Shown here one piece after another: positions 10,089-20,422 of a stretch of 64,000 nt of DNA. This DNA comes from Aquicoccus porphyridii (GTDB lineage: Bacteria > Pseudomonadota > Alphaproteobacteria > Rhodobacterales > Rhodobacteraceae). The stretch lies in contig NZ_VINQ01000006.1 in the NCBI RefSeq assembly GCF_008369105.1, positions 117,006-181,005 of the forward strand, given 5' to 3'. The stretch's first letter is position 1. Every line of letters starts with the position of its first letter. Position numbers and translations under genes: made by a program. Below the pieces are notes generated by a model, which saw only the letters and a list, made by a program, of their open reading frames with translations, did not search any database and was not told where the DNA came from.

Positions 10089-12331
10089 TGCCGAAGGACG
10101 AATATCAATCCCGCGATTTCAAGGTCGTCGGCACGCGGCCCATCCGCCCCGACGGCATCGACAAGGTGACCGGCAAGGCCCGCTATGGTGCCGATATTAC
10201 GGCCCCCGGCATGCTCTGGGGCGCGATCCTGCGCAGTCCCCATGCCCATGCCCGGATCAGGGGCATCGACACCTCGAAGGCACGCGCGATTAAGGGCGTC
10301 AAGGCCGTCATCACCCGTGACGATTTCACCTATCAGCCTGAAGATTCGGACATGGCCGATATCCTCGACAATTGCATGGCCGGCGAAACGGCGCGTTACG
10401 ACGGCCATGCCGTCGCCGCCGTCGCGGCCACCTCGAAATCAATCGCCCGCGCCGCACTCGCCGCGATCGAGGTGGATTACGAAGTTCTGCCCCATGTGAC
10501 CGATGTCGACGAGGCCATGAAGCCCGGCGCGCCTGTGATCGAATCCGGCCGTCAGCAAGAGAACGTGCCCAAGGGCTATTCCGAGAATGTGACCGGGCGC
10601 TCGCAATACGGTCATGGCGACCCGGAGGAAGGCTTCAAACAGGCCGACCTGGTCATCAAGCGGAGCTTTAAGACCGCGGCAACACATCAGGGCTATATCG
10701 AACCGCATGCCTGCCTCGCCACGCTCGGGTCCGATGGTCAGGGCGATCTCTGGGTTTGCACCCAGGGCCATTACATGGTGCGCAATGTCTGCGCCGGCGT
10801 TCTCGGCCTTGATGCGGGGCAATTGCGCGTGACCGCATCGGAAATCGGCGGCGGCTTCGGTGGCAAGACACATGTCTGGATGGAACCCACCGCACTGATG
10901 CTCGCGCGCAAGTCGGGCAAGCCTGTGAAGCTGATGATGAGCCGCGACGAGGTGTTCCGCGCCACCGGCCCCACCGCGTCCTCTTCGGTCGATGTCAAGA
11001 TCGGCATGACAAAGGATGGCAAGATCACGGGGGCCGCCGCGACCTACCGTCTCCAGGCCGGGGCCTACCCCGGCGGGATCGCGTTCCTGTCGGCAATGTG
11101 CGGTTTCGCGCCCTATGATCTTGAAAACGTCCGCACCGAAGGCTTCGAGGTGATGACCAATCGGCCCAAGGCGGCCGCCTACCGCGCCCCTGGTGCGCCC
11201 ATGGGCGCCTATCCGGTCGAGTCCGTTATCGACGAGCTGTGCCAGAAACTCGATCTGGACCCGCTCGACGCGCGCCTGAAGAACGCCGCCCGTGAAGGCA
11301 CGAAATCGTCCTATGGGCCCACATATCCGGCGATCGGGCTTGAGGCCACGCTCAAGGCGGCGCAAAGCCACCCGCACTGGACCGCGCCACTTGGTCCCAA
11401 TCAGGGCCGCGGCGTGGCCTGCGGCTTCTGGTTCAACTTCGGGGGCGACACCTGCGTCTCGCTGATGGTGAACCCCGATGGCACCGTGTCGCTCTCCGAG
11501 GGCAATCCCGATATCGGGGGCTCGCGCGCCTCGATGTCGATGATGGCCGCCGAAGAGCTGGGCGTGCCCCTTGATCAGGTCCGCACCATCATCGCCGACA
11601 CCGCCAGCCTCGGCCAGAACGAGGTGACGGACGGCTCCCGCGTGACCTTCGCCGTGGGTCTTGCGACGATCAAGGCCGCGCGCCACGCGGTCGAGATCAT
11701 GAAGGAACGCGCCGCGATGACCTGGGGAATCGACCCCGAGGCAGTTGACTGGCGCGATGGCGCGGCTCACCCTGCCGGACCCAATGCCGGGAAATTCCCG
11801 CCGATGACGATCAAGGAAATCGCCGCCATCGCCTCCAATACCGGCGGGCCAATCGCGGGACACCATGAGGTCAATGCCGAGGGCGCGGGCGTCAGCTTTG
11901 CCACCCACATGGTCGACACCGAGGTTGACCCCGAAACCGGTGCCGTCAAGGTGCTGCGCTATACCGTGTTCCAGGACGCGGGCAAGGCGGTGCATCCGGA
12001 TTACGTCGAGGGCCAGTTCCAGGGCGGCGCAGCGCAGGGCATCGGCTGGGCCATCAACGAGGAATACATCTATGGCGATGACGGGCGGCTTCAGAACGCG
12101 GGCTTCCTCGATTACCGAATTCCCGTGGCCTCGGACCTGCCGATGATCGAACCGGTCATTCTCGAAATCCCGAACCCCGGCCACCCCTACGGTGTGCGCG
12201 GGGTGGGTGAAACCTCGATCGTACCACCGCTCGCGGCAATCGCCAACTCGGTCAGCCGTGCCGCGGGTGTGCGGCTCACCTCGCTGCCGATGTCGCCACC
12301 CAAGGTTCTGGCGGCACTTAAGGCAGAATAA
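10088..12331 (+). CDS. Molybdopterin-binding large subunit, xanthine dehydrogenase family
   Basis: A 747-residue catalytic subunit. Molybdenum-cofactor motifs include GGGFGGKTHVWMEPTALML (around 255-273), the loop AAAYRAPGAPMGAYPVES, EGNPDIGGSRASM and the C-terminal GVGETSIVPPLAAIANSV, whose Glu is the catalytic base of the family. The active-site loop reads AYRAPGAP, not the AYRCSFR of true (form I) CO dehydrogenases. CO is therefore unlikely as the main substrate, and an N-heterocycle or aromatic compound is more likely. It is coupled by overlap with the 2Fe-2S subunit. Confidence 0.93.
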   Translation: MPKDEYQSRDFKVVGTRPIRPDGIDKVTGKARYGADITAPGMLWGAILRSPHAHARIRGIDTSKARAIKGVKAVITRDDFTYQPEDSDMADILDNCMAGETARYDGHAVAAVAATSKSIARAALAAIEVDYEVLPHVTDVDEAMKPGAPVIESGRQQENVPKGYSENVTGRSQYGHGDPEEGFKQADLVIKRSFKTAATHQGYIEPHACLATLGSDGQGDLWVCTQGHYMVRNVCAGVLGLDAGQLRVTASEIGGGFGGKTHVWMEPTALMLARKSGKPVKLMMSRDEVFRATGPTASSSVDVKIGMTKDGKITGAAATYRLQAGAYPGGIAFLSAMCGFAPYDLENVRTEGFEVMTNRPKAAAYRAPGAPMGAYPVESVIDELCQKLDLDPLDARLKNAAREGTKSSYGPTYPAIGLEATLKAAQSHPHWTAPLGPNQGRGVACGFWFNFGGDTCVSLMVNPDGTVSLSEGNPDIGGSRASMSMMAAEELGVPLDQVRTIIADTASLGQNEVTDGSRVTFAVGLATIKAARHAVEIMKERAAMTWGIDPEAVDWRDGAAHPAGPNAGKFPPMTIKEIAAIASNTGGPIAGHHEVNAEGAGVSFATHMVDTEVDPETGAVKVLRYTVFQDAGKAVHPDYVEGQFQGGAAQGIGWAINEEYIYGDDGRLQNAGFLDYRIPVASDLPMIEPVILEIPNPGHPYGVRGVGETSIVPPLAAIANSVSRAAGVRLTSLPMSPPKVLAALKAE

Positions 12332-12332
12332 G

Positions 12333-12578
12333 ATGGTGGCCGTCCGGCTCTGGGGCTCGCTGGCCGAGCTCGCGGACGGCCAGCAGACCGTCGAGATCGA
12401 AGCCGCCAACCTGCGGCAGCTTCTCGACGGTCTGGTTCGTGCCTATCCCGCGCTCAAACCCCAGCTTGAACGCGGTGTTTCCGTCTCGATCGACGGTAAA
12501 ATCTATAACGACACATGGGCCACCCCGATTTCGGAGGAAAGCGAGGTGGTCCTGCTCAACCGGCTGGTCGGCGGCTGA
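12333..12578 (+). CDS. MoaD/ThiS family small ubiquitin-like protein
   Basis: An 81-residue beta-grasp protein ending in LVGG. The terminal Gly-Gly is the site that is adenylated and thiocarboxylated in MoaD and ThiS. It starts one base after the large-subunit stop, so it belongs to the hydroxylase operon. It may supply sulfur for molybdopterin made for this enzyme or for a dedicated pathway. It lacks any fused domain. The link to this particular hydroxylase is inferred from position. Confidence 0.85.
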   Translation: MVAVRLWGSLAELADGQQTVEIEAANLRQLLDGLVRAYPALKPQLERGVSVSIDGKIYNDTWATPISEESEVVLLNRLVGG

Positions 12579-12614
12579 TAACGCCAAACGCCCGGTGGGT
12601 GTGGCTCTTTTGGA

Positions 12615-13718
12615 TCAGAGTGATGCCTCGAGTTTGGCGACGATCGCATCGCCCATCTCGCTGGTCGAGACCGGCTGCACACCTTCCTCACCCAACAGAT
12701 CGGCGGTACGCAGACCATCGGCCAGAACCGCATTGACCGCCTGCTCCAGCCGTTCCGCCTCATTGCCCGCATCGAAGGAATAGCGCAACGCCATGGCAAA
12801 GCTAAGGATACAGGCGATCGGGTTGGCTTTGCCCTGGCCCGCAATATCCGGCGCGCTACCATGCACCGGCTCGTAGAGCGCCTTCGGGCGACCGTTCTCC
12901 ATCGGCGAACCAAGGCTGGCCGAGGGCAACATCCCGAGCGACCCGGTCAGCATCGCCGCCAGATCGGAAAGCAGATCGCCGAACAGGTTGTCGGTTACGA
13001 TCACGTCGAATTGCTTGGGCCAGCGGGTCAGTTGCATCGCGCCCGCGTCGGCATACATGTGGCTCAACTCGACATCCGGATAATCCTTGCCTACCTCTGT
13101 CACCACCTCGCGCCACAAGATACCCGATTCCATGACATTGGCCTTTTCCATGGAACAAAGCTTGCGGTTGCGCTTCATGGCCAATTCGAAGGCCGAACGC
13201 GCCACCCGGTCGATCTCGCTCTCTGTATAACGCTGGGTATTGATCCCCACCCGCTCGTTGCCTTCCTCGAAAATGCCACGTGGCTCGCCGAAATAGACCC
13301 CGCTCGTCAACTCGCGCACGATCATGATATCAAGCCCCGCCACCACGTCTTTTTTCAACGACGAGAAGTCGGCCAGCGCGTCGAAACATTGTGCGGGGCG
13401 GAGGTTGGCGAAGAGGTCCATTTCCTTGCGGAGGCGCAGGAGGCCGCGTTCGGGTTTCACGCTGAAATCGAGATTGTCGTATTTCGGCCCGCCCACGGCG
13501 CCCAGCAGAACCGCGTCCACTTCCTGCGCCTTGGCCATCGTGTCGTCGTGCAGGGGAACCCCGTGCTTGTCATAGGCACAGCCCCCCACCAAGTCCTCGC
13601 TCACGTCGAATTTCATGCCACGCTTGTCGCCAAGCCATTGAATTACCTTGGAAACCTCGGCCATGACTTCGGGGCCGATACCGTCACCGGGGAGAATGAG
13701 AAGCGAGGGGTTGCTCAT
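12615..13718 (-). CDS. leuB: 3-isopropylmalate dehydrogenase
   Basis: A 367-residue NAD-dependent enzyme of leucine biosynthesis that oxidises and decarboxylates 3-isopropylmalate. Recognisable features are the start [27 protein letters not shown], the substrate-binding [14 protein letters not shown], the metal-binding aspartates around [15 protein letters not shown] and the NAD-side [18 protein letters not shown]. The length is normal. It is convergent with the MoaD-like gene, with 36 bases between. leuC and leuD are not in this window. Confidence 0.96.
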   Translation of the reverse strand: MSNPSLLILPGDGIGPEVMAEVSKVIQWLGDKRGMKFDVSEDLVGGCAYDKHGVPLHDDTMAKAQEVDAVLLGAVGGPKYDNLDFSVKPERGLLRLRKEMDLFANLRPAQCFDALADFSSLKKDVVAGLDIMIVRELTSGVYFGEPRGIFEEGNERVGINTQRYTESEIDRVARSAFELAMKRNRKLCSMEKANVMESGILWREVVTEVGKDYPDVELSHMYADAGAMQLTRWPKQFDVIVTDNLFGDLLSDLAAMLTGSLGMLPSASLGSPMENGRPKALYEPVHGSAPDIAGQGKANPIACILSFAMALRYSFDAGNEAERLEQAVNAVLADGLRTADLLGEEGVQPVSTSEMGDAIVAKLEASL

Positions 13719-14121
13719 GGGGTCCGTCCTTTGGAAACATCCGTCCCGCCCGGACTAAAGCCATGCGCGCCGATGGTCAAGAAAGCGGCGCGACCGCCCC
13801 ACCCCGAGAGCGCGCGGCGCGTTTACGTTCGCACGCAACACCCCGAAATCGGGGGGGTGATCTCCGGCTGATATCCGTACACCGCCCGGCTGCCGCCCGA
13901 CGAGGCCCATGGCCGTTAACACTTTCGTGCCGGAGCATGCGGGGAGACAAGGATATAAGCGACGGGCGGTGAGGTCATGGTGCGCAACCGTGACAGTGCG
14001 CGGGAGCGGTTTGCGGGACTTGCAGGCGCGTTGCGCTTGATTGGATGCACTCTGCCCGGGTCGCTTGCGGCCCGGGCGGGCGCATGCCCTCCTGTCAGGG
14101 GTGGATGACGTCAGGCAGGTG
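13719..14121. other. Non-coding gap between leuB and pncB carrying a dispersed repeat
   Basis: About 400 bases without a supported gene. It holds repeat copy B (13850-13870) and a GCCCGGG/CCCGGGC stem-loop at 14054-14077 downstream of pncB that has no T run. The leuB promoter must lie at its left end. Confidence 0.5.
13850..13870 (+). repeat. Dispersed GGGGGTGATCTCCGGCTG repeat, copy B
   Basis: Reads CCCCGAAATC followed by GGGGGGGTGATCTCCGGCTG, then a second CCCGGCTG about 15 bases later, with GTTAACAC further right. It matches copies A (8571-8590, reverse) and C (26846-26866). Confidence 0.65.
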
Positions 14122-15420
14122 TTAAACCACAACCTCCATCGCTTCCTGTTCCCCCACCCCGAACACCCGTTTATACCGGGTGATCTCATCCTCGGGGCCC
14201 ATCGCCTTGCGGGGGTTGTCGGAGAGCTTGACCGTGGGGCGGCCCTCGGCGGAGACGGCCTTGCAGACCATGGAGAAGGGGGCGAGGGAATCCTCGGGGG
14301 TCAAGCCGCGGAAATCGTTGGTGAGCAGCGTGCCCCAGCCGAAGGAGACCTTGACCCGACCGGTGAAGCGCTTGTGCAGCTCGATGATCTTTTCGACGTC
14401 GAGCCCGTCGGAGAAGATCACCAGTTTCTCGCGCGGGTCTTCGCCGCGGCTTTTCCACCAGTCGATGGCGATCTCGGCGCCCTTGGCGGGATCGCCCGAG
14501 TCGATGCGAATGCCGGTCCATTGGGTGAGCCAGTCGGGCGCGCGGTCGAGAAAGCCCTTGGTGCCGTAGGTGTCGGGCAGGATGATGCGCAAATTGCCGT
14601 CGTGGTCGCGATGCCAGTCGGAGAGCACGTCATAGGGCGCGCGCGCGAGTTCCGCGTCGCTGTCGGCGAGGGCGGCATAGACCATGGGCAGTTCGTGGGC
14701 GTTGGTGCCAATCGCCTCGATGTCGCGTTTCATGGCGATGTGGCAATTCGAGGTGCCGACGAAGGCGTTGCCAAGCCCCTCGATCATGGCCTGCACGCAG
14801 CGATCCTGCCAGAGATAGGAATGGCGGCGGCGGGTGCCGAAATCGGCGATCCTGAGACCCTCGATTCCGCGCAGGCGTTCGATCTTTTCCCACAGCTTGG
14901 TGAGGGCGCGGGCATAGAGCACCTGAAGCTCGAACCGGCCCATGCGGTCGAGCACGGCGCGGCCGCGCAGTTCCATCAGCACGGCAAGGGCGGGGATTTC
15001 CCAGAGCGTGACCTCGGCCCATGTGCCTTCGAAGGTGAGCTCGAACTGACCGTCGCGTTTCTCGAGGTGGTAGGGGGGCAGGCGCAGGTTCTCGAACCAT
15101 GTCATGAATTCGGGGCTGAACATCTGGCGCTTGCCATAGAAGGTGTTGCCGCGCAGGAAAGTCGATTCGCCCCGGGTAAGCGAGAGCGAGCGGATATGGT
15201 CGAGCTGTTCGCGCAACTCGCCCTCGTCGATCAACTCGGCCAGGCGGACGGATTTCGAGCGGTTGATGAGCGAGAAGGCGACCTGCGTGTCGGGCTTGTT
15301 GTGAAAGACCGACTGGCACATCAGCAGCTTGTAGAAGTCGTTGTCGATCAGCGAGCGCACGATCGGGTCGATCTTCCATTTGTGGTTCCAGACGCGGGTG
15401 GCGATGTCCAAGGCGTGCAT
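14122..15420 (-). CDS. pncB: Nicotinate phosphoribosyltransferase
   Basis: A 432-residue enzyme that joins nicotinate to PRPP with ATP hydrolysis in NAD salvage. It starts [19 protein letters not shown], then [14 protein letters not shown], with the active-site [10 protein letters not shown] and the phosphate-binding region [13 protein letters not shown]. The open frame continues upstream to 15936, but that part is the antisense shadow of the kinase gene, so I use the ATG at 15420. The nicotinamidase gene pncA lies 2.4 kb upstream on the same strand, on the far side of the sensor kinase. Confidence 0.95.
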   Translation of the reverse strand: MHALDIATRVWNHKWKIDPIVRSLIDNDFYKLLMCQSVFHNKPDTQVAFSLINRSKSVRLAELIDEGELREQLDHIRSLSLTRGESTFLRGNTFYGKRQMFSPEFMTWFENLRLPPYHLEKRDGQFELTFEGTWAEVTLWEIPALAVLMELRGRAVLDRMGRFELQVLYARALTKLWEKIERLRGIEGLRIADFGTRRRHSYLWQDRCVQAMIEGLGNAFVGTSNCHIAMKRDIEAIGTNAHELPMVYAALADSDAELARAPYDVLSDWHRDHDGNLRIILPDTYGTKGFLDRAPDWLTQWTGIRIDSGDPAKGAEIAIDWWKSRGEDPREKLVIFSDGLDVEKIIELHKRFTGRVKVSFGWGTLLTNDFRGLTPEDSLAPFSMVCKAVSAEGRPTVKLSDNPRKAMGPEDEITRYKRVFGVGEQEAMEVVV

Positions 15421-15449
15421 CCCCCTTTGGTTGCAGGTGTCGGACCGTT

Positions 15450-17699
15450 CTAGGACAGATCGGCAGGGGGCGGAAAGGGGAAAGGCGCGGGCGCGGTGGA
15501 TTGGGCAAGGACGCGCAAGAGGTCGTCCTTGCGCAGGGGTTTGGTAAGAAAGCCGTTCATGCCCGCGGCCAGACAGGCGGCGCGATCCGAGGCGAAGGCA
15601 TTGGCGGTGAGTGCGACGATACGGGGCTGGGCCGGGGCATCGTCGCGGATCGCGCGGGTGGCGGTGAGCCCGTCCATCTCGGGCATGGACATGTCCATCA
15701 GCACGATGTCGGGGCGGTGGCGGCGGGTCATCTCGACCGCCTCGCGCCCGTTTTCGGCAAAGAGCAGGGTGAGCGGCGTATCTTCGAGGTATTTCCGCAC
15801 GAGGAGACGGTTGGTGCGGTTGTCCTCGGCCACGAGAACGACACGGTGGGCGAAGTCGGGCGGTTGCTCGGGCGGTGCCGGTGGCCGTTGCGTCGCGTCG
15901 GGGGCGGTGGCCATGTGCAGGGTGACGGTAAAGCATGACCCCTGTCCAAGGGTCGAGGTGAGGGTGATGTCGCCGCCCATCTCGCGTGCCAGCAGGCGCG
16001 AGATCGACAAGCCGAGCCCGGTGCCGCCGAATTGCCGCGTGGTGGCGGTGTCGGCCTGTTCGAATTCGTCGAACACATGCGCGACCCGGTCGGGGGCGAT
16101 GCCGATGCCGGTATCCTCGATCTCGAAGCGGAACTCGTGGCCATCGCCCTCGCGGCGGGCGGACGCCCGGATGGTGACACCGCCGCGCGGTGTGAACTTG
16201 ATCGCGTTGCCGACGATGTTGATCAGGATCTGCCTGAGCCGCCCGTCATCACCCGTCACCCGGTCGGGCAGCGCCCCGCCGATCAGGAGATCGAGAGTCA
16301 GCCCCTTGGCCCGTGCCTGCGGCTTGAGAATGGCCAGCGCCTCACCGATACAGTCAGCGGGGGCAAAGACATTGGCATGCAGCACCGGCTTGCCCGCATC
16401 GAGCCTGGAAAACTCGAGGATGTCGTTGATGATCCGCAAGAGCGCGTTGGCCGATTGGCGGATGGTCTGGACGTAATGCCGATTCCCTGAATCAAGCGGG
16501 GCCTCGGCCAGAAGGTCGGCCATGCCGATGATGCCGTTCATGGGCGTGCGTATCTCGTGGCTCATCGTGGCGAGAAAGCTCGCCTTGGCACGTTCGCCCT
16601 TCTCGGCGGCGATCTTGGCCTTGGCGAGTTCGGCCTCGTGGGTCTTGGCCGATGAAATATCCCGCTCGATCGAGATGACCATTTCCACCGCGCCGGCCTC
16701 ATCGAGGACCGGCACGATGTTGGTTTCGATCCAGATGAGGCCGCCATCCTTGCGCTGGTTGAGAATCTCGGCCCGGTGGGCGCGCCCGGCCGTCACGGCG
16801 GCGGCGACGCCATCGCTGACCGCGAGATCGGTGTCTGGCGCGTTCAGAAGCTCGGACGGTCGCAGCCCGCGCGCCTCTTGCAGGGAATAGCCGGTGATCC
16901 GGGTAAATGCCTCGTTCACCCAGAAGATGCACCCGTCGGGTTCGGCCATGATCACGCTGTCATTGGCATGGCGGGCGACCAGCGACAGGTTGCGGGCCTC
17001 GCGTTGCTGATCCTTGAGGTGGGTGTTGGCGCGGGCAAGATCGAGACTCTGCACGAGCAACTCGCGGCTGTTGCTTGTGTGCCGCCTATGACCCGAAGTG
17101 ACGAAGCCGAGGAAGATGTGGATCGCATAGCCCATGATGCCGGTTGCGATCAGATCGAAGAGTGCGCGTTGCGACAGGTGCCCCAGGGTCAGTATCTCGG
17201 ACAGGAACAACCCCGCCATGGTTGCGGCATAGATGACCAACCGCACCAGCGCAGCATGCCGGTGAAATGGCAGGACGAGGCCGGCATTGATCGCGGCGCC
17301 CGCCGCAAACGCCATGGCAAAGGCTGTCGCGGCATCATCGGGCACGCCATGCCATGCCAGCACGATACAGGCGCCGATGGTCGCGGCCTGGAACCCGGCG
17401 CTCAGGATCGCGAGGCGCGACAGGCGGGCCGGATTGACGCCGCGCTTCAGCAGGCCGGGCACGGCGCGCAACAGGCCGCAATCGACGATTTCCCCCGCCA
17501 GAGCCATGACCACGGCCATCAGCCCGAACACAGGCCCGGCCAGAAATAGGAGTGCCAGGCTGCCCAGGAGCGTCATCACCTGACGCCCCCAGAAATGCGC
17601 CACTCGCCCATGGGCATAGCGCAGGAACAGGCCCGTCGGCGCGTGGCGCGTATCGAATGCGTCGAGCCGCGCCCTGATGTCCTGGATCGCCGCTGTCAT
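15450..17699 (-). CDS. Hybrid sensor histidine kinase with PAS and receiver domains
   Basis: A 749-residue membrane kinase. Several hydrophobic segments span residues 40-200. A PAS domain follows (about 240-350, [20 protein letters not shown]), then the HisKA domain with phospho-accepting H381 in [11 protein letters not shown]. The HATPase domain has its N-box near N498 ([10 protein letters not shown]) and GTGLGLSI, and the C-terminal receiver has phospho-acceptor D669 in [12 protein letters not shown]. No output regulator or HPt protein is encoded nearby, so its pathway is unknown. It lies between pncA and pncB, 29 bases upstream of pncB, and could be co-transcribed with it. Confidence 0.93.
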   Translation of the reverse strand: MTAAIQDIRARLDAFDTRHAPTGLFLRYAHGRVAHFWGRQVMTLLGSLALLFLAGPVFGLMAVVMALAGEIVDCGLLRAVPGLLKRGVNPARLSRLAILSAGFQAATIGACIVLAWHGVPDDAATAFAMAFAAGAAINAGLVLPFHRHAALVRLVIYAATMAGLFLSEILTLGHLSQRALFDLIATGIMGYAIHIFLGFVTSGHRRHTSNSRELLVQSLDLARANTHLKDQQREARNLSLVARHANDSVIMAEPDGCIFWVNEAFTRITGYSLQEARGLRPSELLNAPDTDLAVSDGVAAAVTAGRAHRAEILNQRKDGGLIWIETNIVPVLDEAGAVEMVISIERDISSAKTHEAELAKAKIAAEKGERAKASFLATMSHEIRTPMNGIIGMADLLAEAPLDSGNRHYVQTIRQSANALLRIINDILEFSRLDAGKPVLHANVFAPADCIGEALAILKPQARAKGLTLDLLIGGALPDRVTGDDGRLRQILINIVGNAIKFTPRGGVTIRASARREGDGHEFRFEIEDTGIGIAPDRVAHVFDEFEQADTATTRQFGGTGLGLSISRLLAREMGGDITLTSTLGQGSCFTVTLHMATAPDATQRPPAPPEQPPDFAHRVVLVAEDNRTNRLLVRKYLEDTPLTLLFAENGREAVEMTRRHRPDIVLMDMSMPEMDGLTATRAIRDDAPAQPRIVALTANAFASDRAACLAAGMNGFLTKPLRKDDLLRVLAQSTAPAPFPFPPPADLS

Positions 17700-17780
17700 C
17701 GGTTTTCCGCCGGTTCCCTGTTGCCGATACCCGGCGGGAGCCTAGCGCGCGATGGGTTAAGAAACCCGCAATGCCCGCTG

Positions 17781-18377
17781 TCAGGCGAGGGTGACGCCCG
17801 CGTGCGTCATCTGGGTTTCGGCCACGGCCAGCGAGCCGTCGAGGTCGATGGCCCGGCACAGGTCGCGCCGGACCGTCACGCCAAAGCCCAGCCGCGCGGC
17901 GTCGAGTGCCGACCACGCGACGCAGAAATCGGTGGCGAGGCCGACAAGGGTGAGGCTGTCGATGCCGCGCGTGCGCAGCCAACCTTCGAGGCCGGTGGGG
18001 GTGCTTTGATCGTTTTCGAAAAAGGCCGAATAGCTGTCGAGATCCGGGTTCATGCCCTTGCGCTGGATGAGCATGGCGGGATCGGTTTCGAGCCCGGGGT
18101 GAAAGGCGGCACCGTGGCTGCCCTGAACACAGTGATCGGGCCAGAGCACCTGTGTGCCATAGGGCATGTCGGTCGTCTCGAACGGGGCCTTGCCGGGATG
18201 CGACGAGGCGAAGGAGGAATGGCCCAAAGGGTGCCAATCCTGAGTCAGGACAACAATGTCGAACTCGCGCATCAGGGCGTTGATGCCGGGCACGATCACG
18301 TCGCCGCCCGCCACGGCGAGCGCACCGCCGGGGCAGAAATCGTTCTGCATGTCGATCACGATCAGGGCATGGGTCAT
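17781..18377 (-). CDS. pncA: Nicotinamidase
   Basis: A 198-residue cysteine hydrolase that converts nicotinamide to nicotinate, the step before PncB. The catalytic triad is visible: D9 (IDMQNDFCPGG), K107 (QRKGMNPD) and C152 (GLATDFCVAWSAL). The metal-binding set includes D47 and H49 (QDWHP). The ATG at 18377 is chosen because the family begins with the ALIVIDMQNDF strand; the frame is open further upstream. It is divergent from trhO. Confidence 0.95.
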   Translation of the reverse strand: MTHALIVIDMQNDFCPGGALAVAGGDVIVPGINALMREFDIVVLTQDWHPLGHSSFASSHPGKAPFETTDMPYGTQVLWPDHCVQGSHGAAFHPGLETDPAMLIQRKGMNPDLDSYSAFFENDQSTPTGLEGWLRTRGIDSLTLVGLATDFCVAWSALDAARLGFGVTVRRDLCRAIDLDGSLAVAETQMTHAGVTLA

Positions 18378-18475
18378 GGGTCGTCCTTTCGCTGTGCGCC
18401 CGAGACTGGCCGCAAGCCGGGGCGCGGTCAACCGCGCCCTTGCGAGACGCGGGTTTCGGGCGTAAATCGGCGGGC

Positions 18476-19381
18476 ATGTTCACATGCCGCGCCCTCTATC
18501 ATTTCGCCCGTTTCGACGACCCGGCCGCGTTGCGCGGGCCGCTGTTGCAACTTTGCGAGGAAAACGGGATCACCGGGTCGCTGTTGCTGGCCCAAGAGGG
18601 GATCAACGGGACGATCGCGGGCACGCTGTCCGGGCTCGACCGGGTTCTCGCCCATATCCGCGCCCTGCCGGGATGCGATGACATTGCATGGAAAGACAGC
18701 CCCGCCGCGGAACAGCCGTTTCGGCGGATAAAAGTGCGGCTCAAGCGCGAGATCGTGACGATGGGGCAGCCAGATGTCGACCCTACATGCAAGGTGGGCC
18801 GCTATGTCGAACCCGAGGACTGGAACGAGTTGATCCTTGCGCCCGATGTCGCGGTGATCGACACGCGCAACGATTACGAGGTCGCGATCGGCACGTTTCG
18901 CGGCGCGGTGGACCCCGGGACCGAGAGTTTCCGAGATTTCCCCGCGTGGTGGGAGGCCAACAAGGACCGGTTCCACAACAAGCGGATCGCGATGTTCTGC
19001 ACCGGCGGAATCAGGTGCGAGAAATCGACCAACTGGCTTTTGAGCCAGGGGGTTGAGGACGTGTTTCACCTCAAGGGGGGGATCCTCAAATACCTCGAAG
19101 AGGTGCCCGAGGAAGACAGCACATGGGAAGGCGACTGTTTCGTTTTTGACGGGCGGGTTTCGGTGGGCCACGGGTTGAAGGAAGGGCCGCACGTGCTGTG
19201 CCATGCCTGCCGACGCCCGATCCTGCCCGAAGACAGGGTGCGCCCCGAATACGAGGACGGCGTGAGTTGTCACCATTGCGTGAACGAAACGTTAGAGGCC
19301 GACAAGGCGCGGTTCCGCGAAAGGCAGAAACAGATCCGCCTGGCCGAGGCGCGCGGCGAAGAGCATCTGCGCAGCGCCTGA
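18476..19381 (+). CDS. trhO: tRNA uridine(34) hydroxylase, rhodanese family
   Basis: A 301-residue protein of the TrhO/YceA family, which makes 5-hydroxyuridine at tRNA position 34. The N-terminal acylphosphatase-like domain has LAQEGINGTIAG (residues 39-50). The rhodanese domain carries the active Cys C175 in MFCTGGIRCEKS. The C-terminus has two CxxC pairs (CHAC, CHHC) that may bind zinc. The frame is open upstream, but the ATG at 18476 matches the family start (ALYHFARFDDP). It is divergent from pncA, about 100 bases apart. Confidence 0.93.
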   Translation: MFTCRALYHFARFDDPAALRGPLLQLCEENGITGSLLLAQEGINGTIAGTLSGLDRVLAHIRALPGCDDIAWKDSPAAEQPFRRIKVRLKREIVTMGQPDVDPTCKVGRYVEPEDWNELILAPDVAVIDTRNDYEVAIGTFRGAVDPGTESFRDFPAWWEANKDRFHNKRIAMFCTGGIRCEKSTNWLLSQGVEDVFHLKGGILKYLEEVPEEDSTWEGDCFVFDGRVSVGHGLKEGPHVLCHACRRPILPEDRVRPEYEDGVSCHHCVNETLEADKARFRERQKQIRLAEARGEEHLRSA

Positions 19382-19456
19382 GGTTTTGGGCCTTTTCCCC
19401 CGGCGCCGGATGATGTCAACTGCGCGTCGCATCACCGATCAAGCCGGAGCCGGACC

Positions 19457-20422
19457 ATGACACATCGCCTGACCGCCAGCCCTGACACATGCGCCTGGGG
19501 CTATTTCGATGCGAGCCTCTCTGCCGCGCTTGAGATCGACAGTGGCGAAGAGGTGGTGATCGAGACGGTTTCGGGCGGGCCGGATCATGTGCCGGACAAG
19601 GATGCCGGTTTCCATGTGCCGCCCGAATTGTGGGAGATTCACGCGCGGTCCGAGCGGATGTTGCCGGGTCATATCCTGACCGGGCCGGTGGCGGTGCGGG
19701 GCGCGCGGCCGGGGCATGTGTTGCAGGTCGATATCCTGGATGTCGCGCTCAGGCAGGATTGGGGCTGGAACCTGATCCATCCGCTGATGGGCACCCTGCC
19801 CGGTGAGTTCGAGCGCAAGCGGATCGAGATCATTCCGCTCGACGACAAGGCGATGGTGGGGCGGATGCCCTGGGGGCTCGATCTGCCGCTCAGGCCATTC
19901 TTTGGCGTGATGGGGGTGGCGCCGCCGCCCGGATGGGGGCGCATCTCGACCATCCAGCCGCGCGCCCATGGCGGCAATATCGACAACCGCGAGTTGGTGG
20001 CGGGCACGACGCTGTTCCTGCCGGTGCATGTCGCGGGGGCGATGTTCTGGTGCGGCGACGGGCATGGCGCGCAGGGCGATGGCGAGGTGTGCGTCACCGC
20101 GATCGAGACCGCGCTAACGGGGCGGTTTCGCCTGAGCCTGCACGCGGACATGCAGCTTGACCTGCCACGCGCCGAGACGCCCACGCATCTGATCACCATG
20201 GGGCTGCATGAAGACCTCGACCGCTGTGCCGAGGTGGCGCTGCGCGACATGATCGGCTGGATCGTCGCCCAAACGGGGCTGAGCCGCGAGGACGCCTATA
20301 TGCTGTGTTCGCTGGCCGGCGATCTGCGGATCACGCAGACGGTGAACGGCCAGAAGGGCGTGCACATGATGATGGCGCGTGCATTGCTTGAGACAGGGCA
20401 GGATGAGAGGGAAAGAGGATGA
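19457..20422 (+). CDS. Acetamidase/formamidase family protein
   Basis: A 321-residue member of the FmdA/AmdA family, zinc-dependent hydrolases of small amides. Typical segments are the GHILTGPVAVRGARPGHVLQV region, LPLRPFFGVMGVAPPPGWG and the central metal-site region PRAHGGNIDNRELVAGTTLF. It ends in a 4-base ATGA overlap with the oxidoreductase gene and is followed by an ABC importer. The cluster probably takes up and degrades a nitrogen compound; the actual amide is unknown. Confidence 0.9.
   Translation: MTHRLTASPDTCAWGYFDASLSAALEIDSGEEVVIETVSGGPDHVPDKDAGFHVPPELWEIHARSERMLPGHILTGPVAVRGARPGHVLQVDILDVALRQDWGWNLIHPLMGTLPGEFERKRIEIIPLDDKAMVGRMPWGLDLPLRPFFGVMGVAPPPGWGRISTIQPRAHGGNIDNRELVAGTTLFLPVHVAGAMFWCGDGHGAQGDGEVCVTAIETALTGRFRLSLHADMQLDLPRAETPTHLITMGLHEDLDRCAEVALRDMIGWIVAQTGLSREDAYMLCSLAGDLRITQTVNGQKGVHMMMARALLETGQDERERG

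Noticed and set aside
10439..12409. Long minus-strand open frame (656 codons) opposite the molybdenum hydroxylase large subunit
   Set aside because: Same reason: antisense to a gene with clear cofactor motifs, biased composition, no ribosome site.
14054..14077. GCCCGGG/CCCGGGC stem as the terminator of pncB
   Set aside because: It is only 7 bp with a 10-base loop and no T run on the relevant strand, so it is mentioned only as a stem.
15421..15936. Upstream extension of pncB to a start at 15936
   Set aside because: The extra 172 codons overlap the sensor-kinase receiver domain in antisense and do not match PncB; the ATG at 15420 begins the family sequence.
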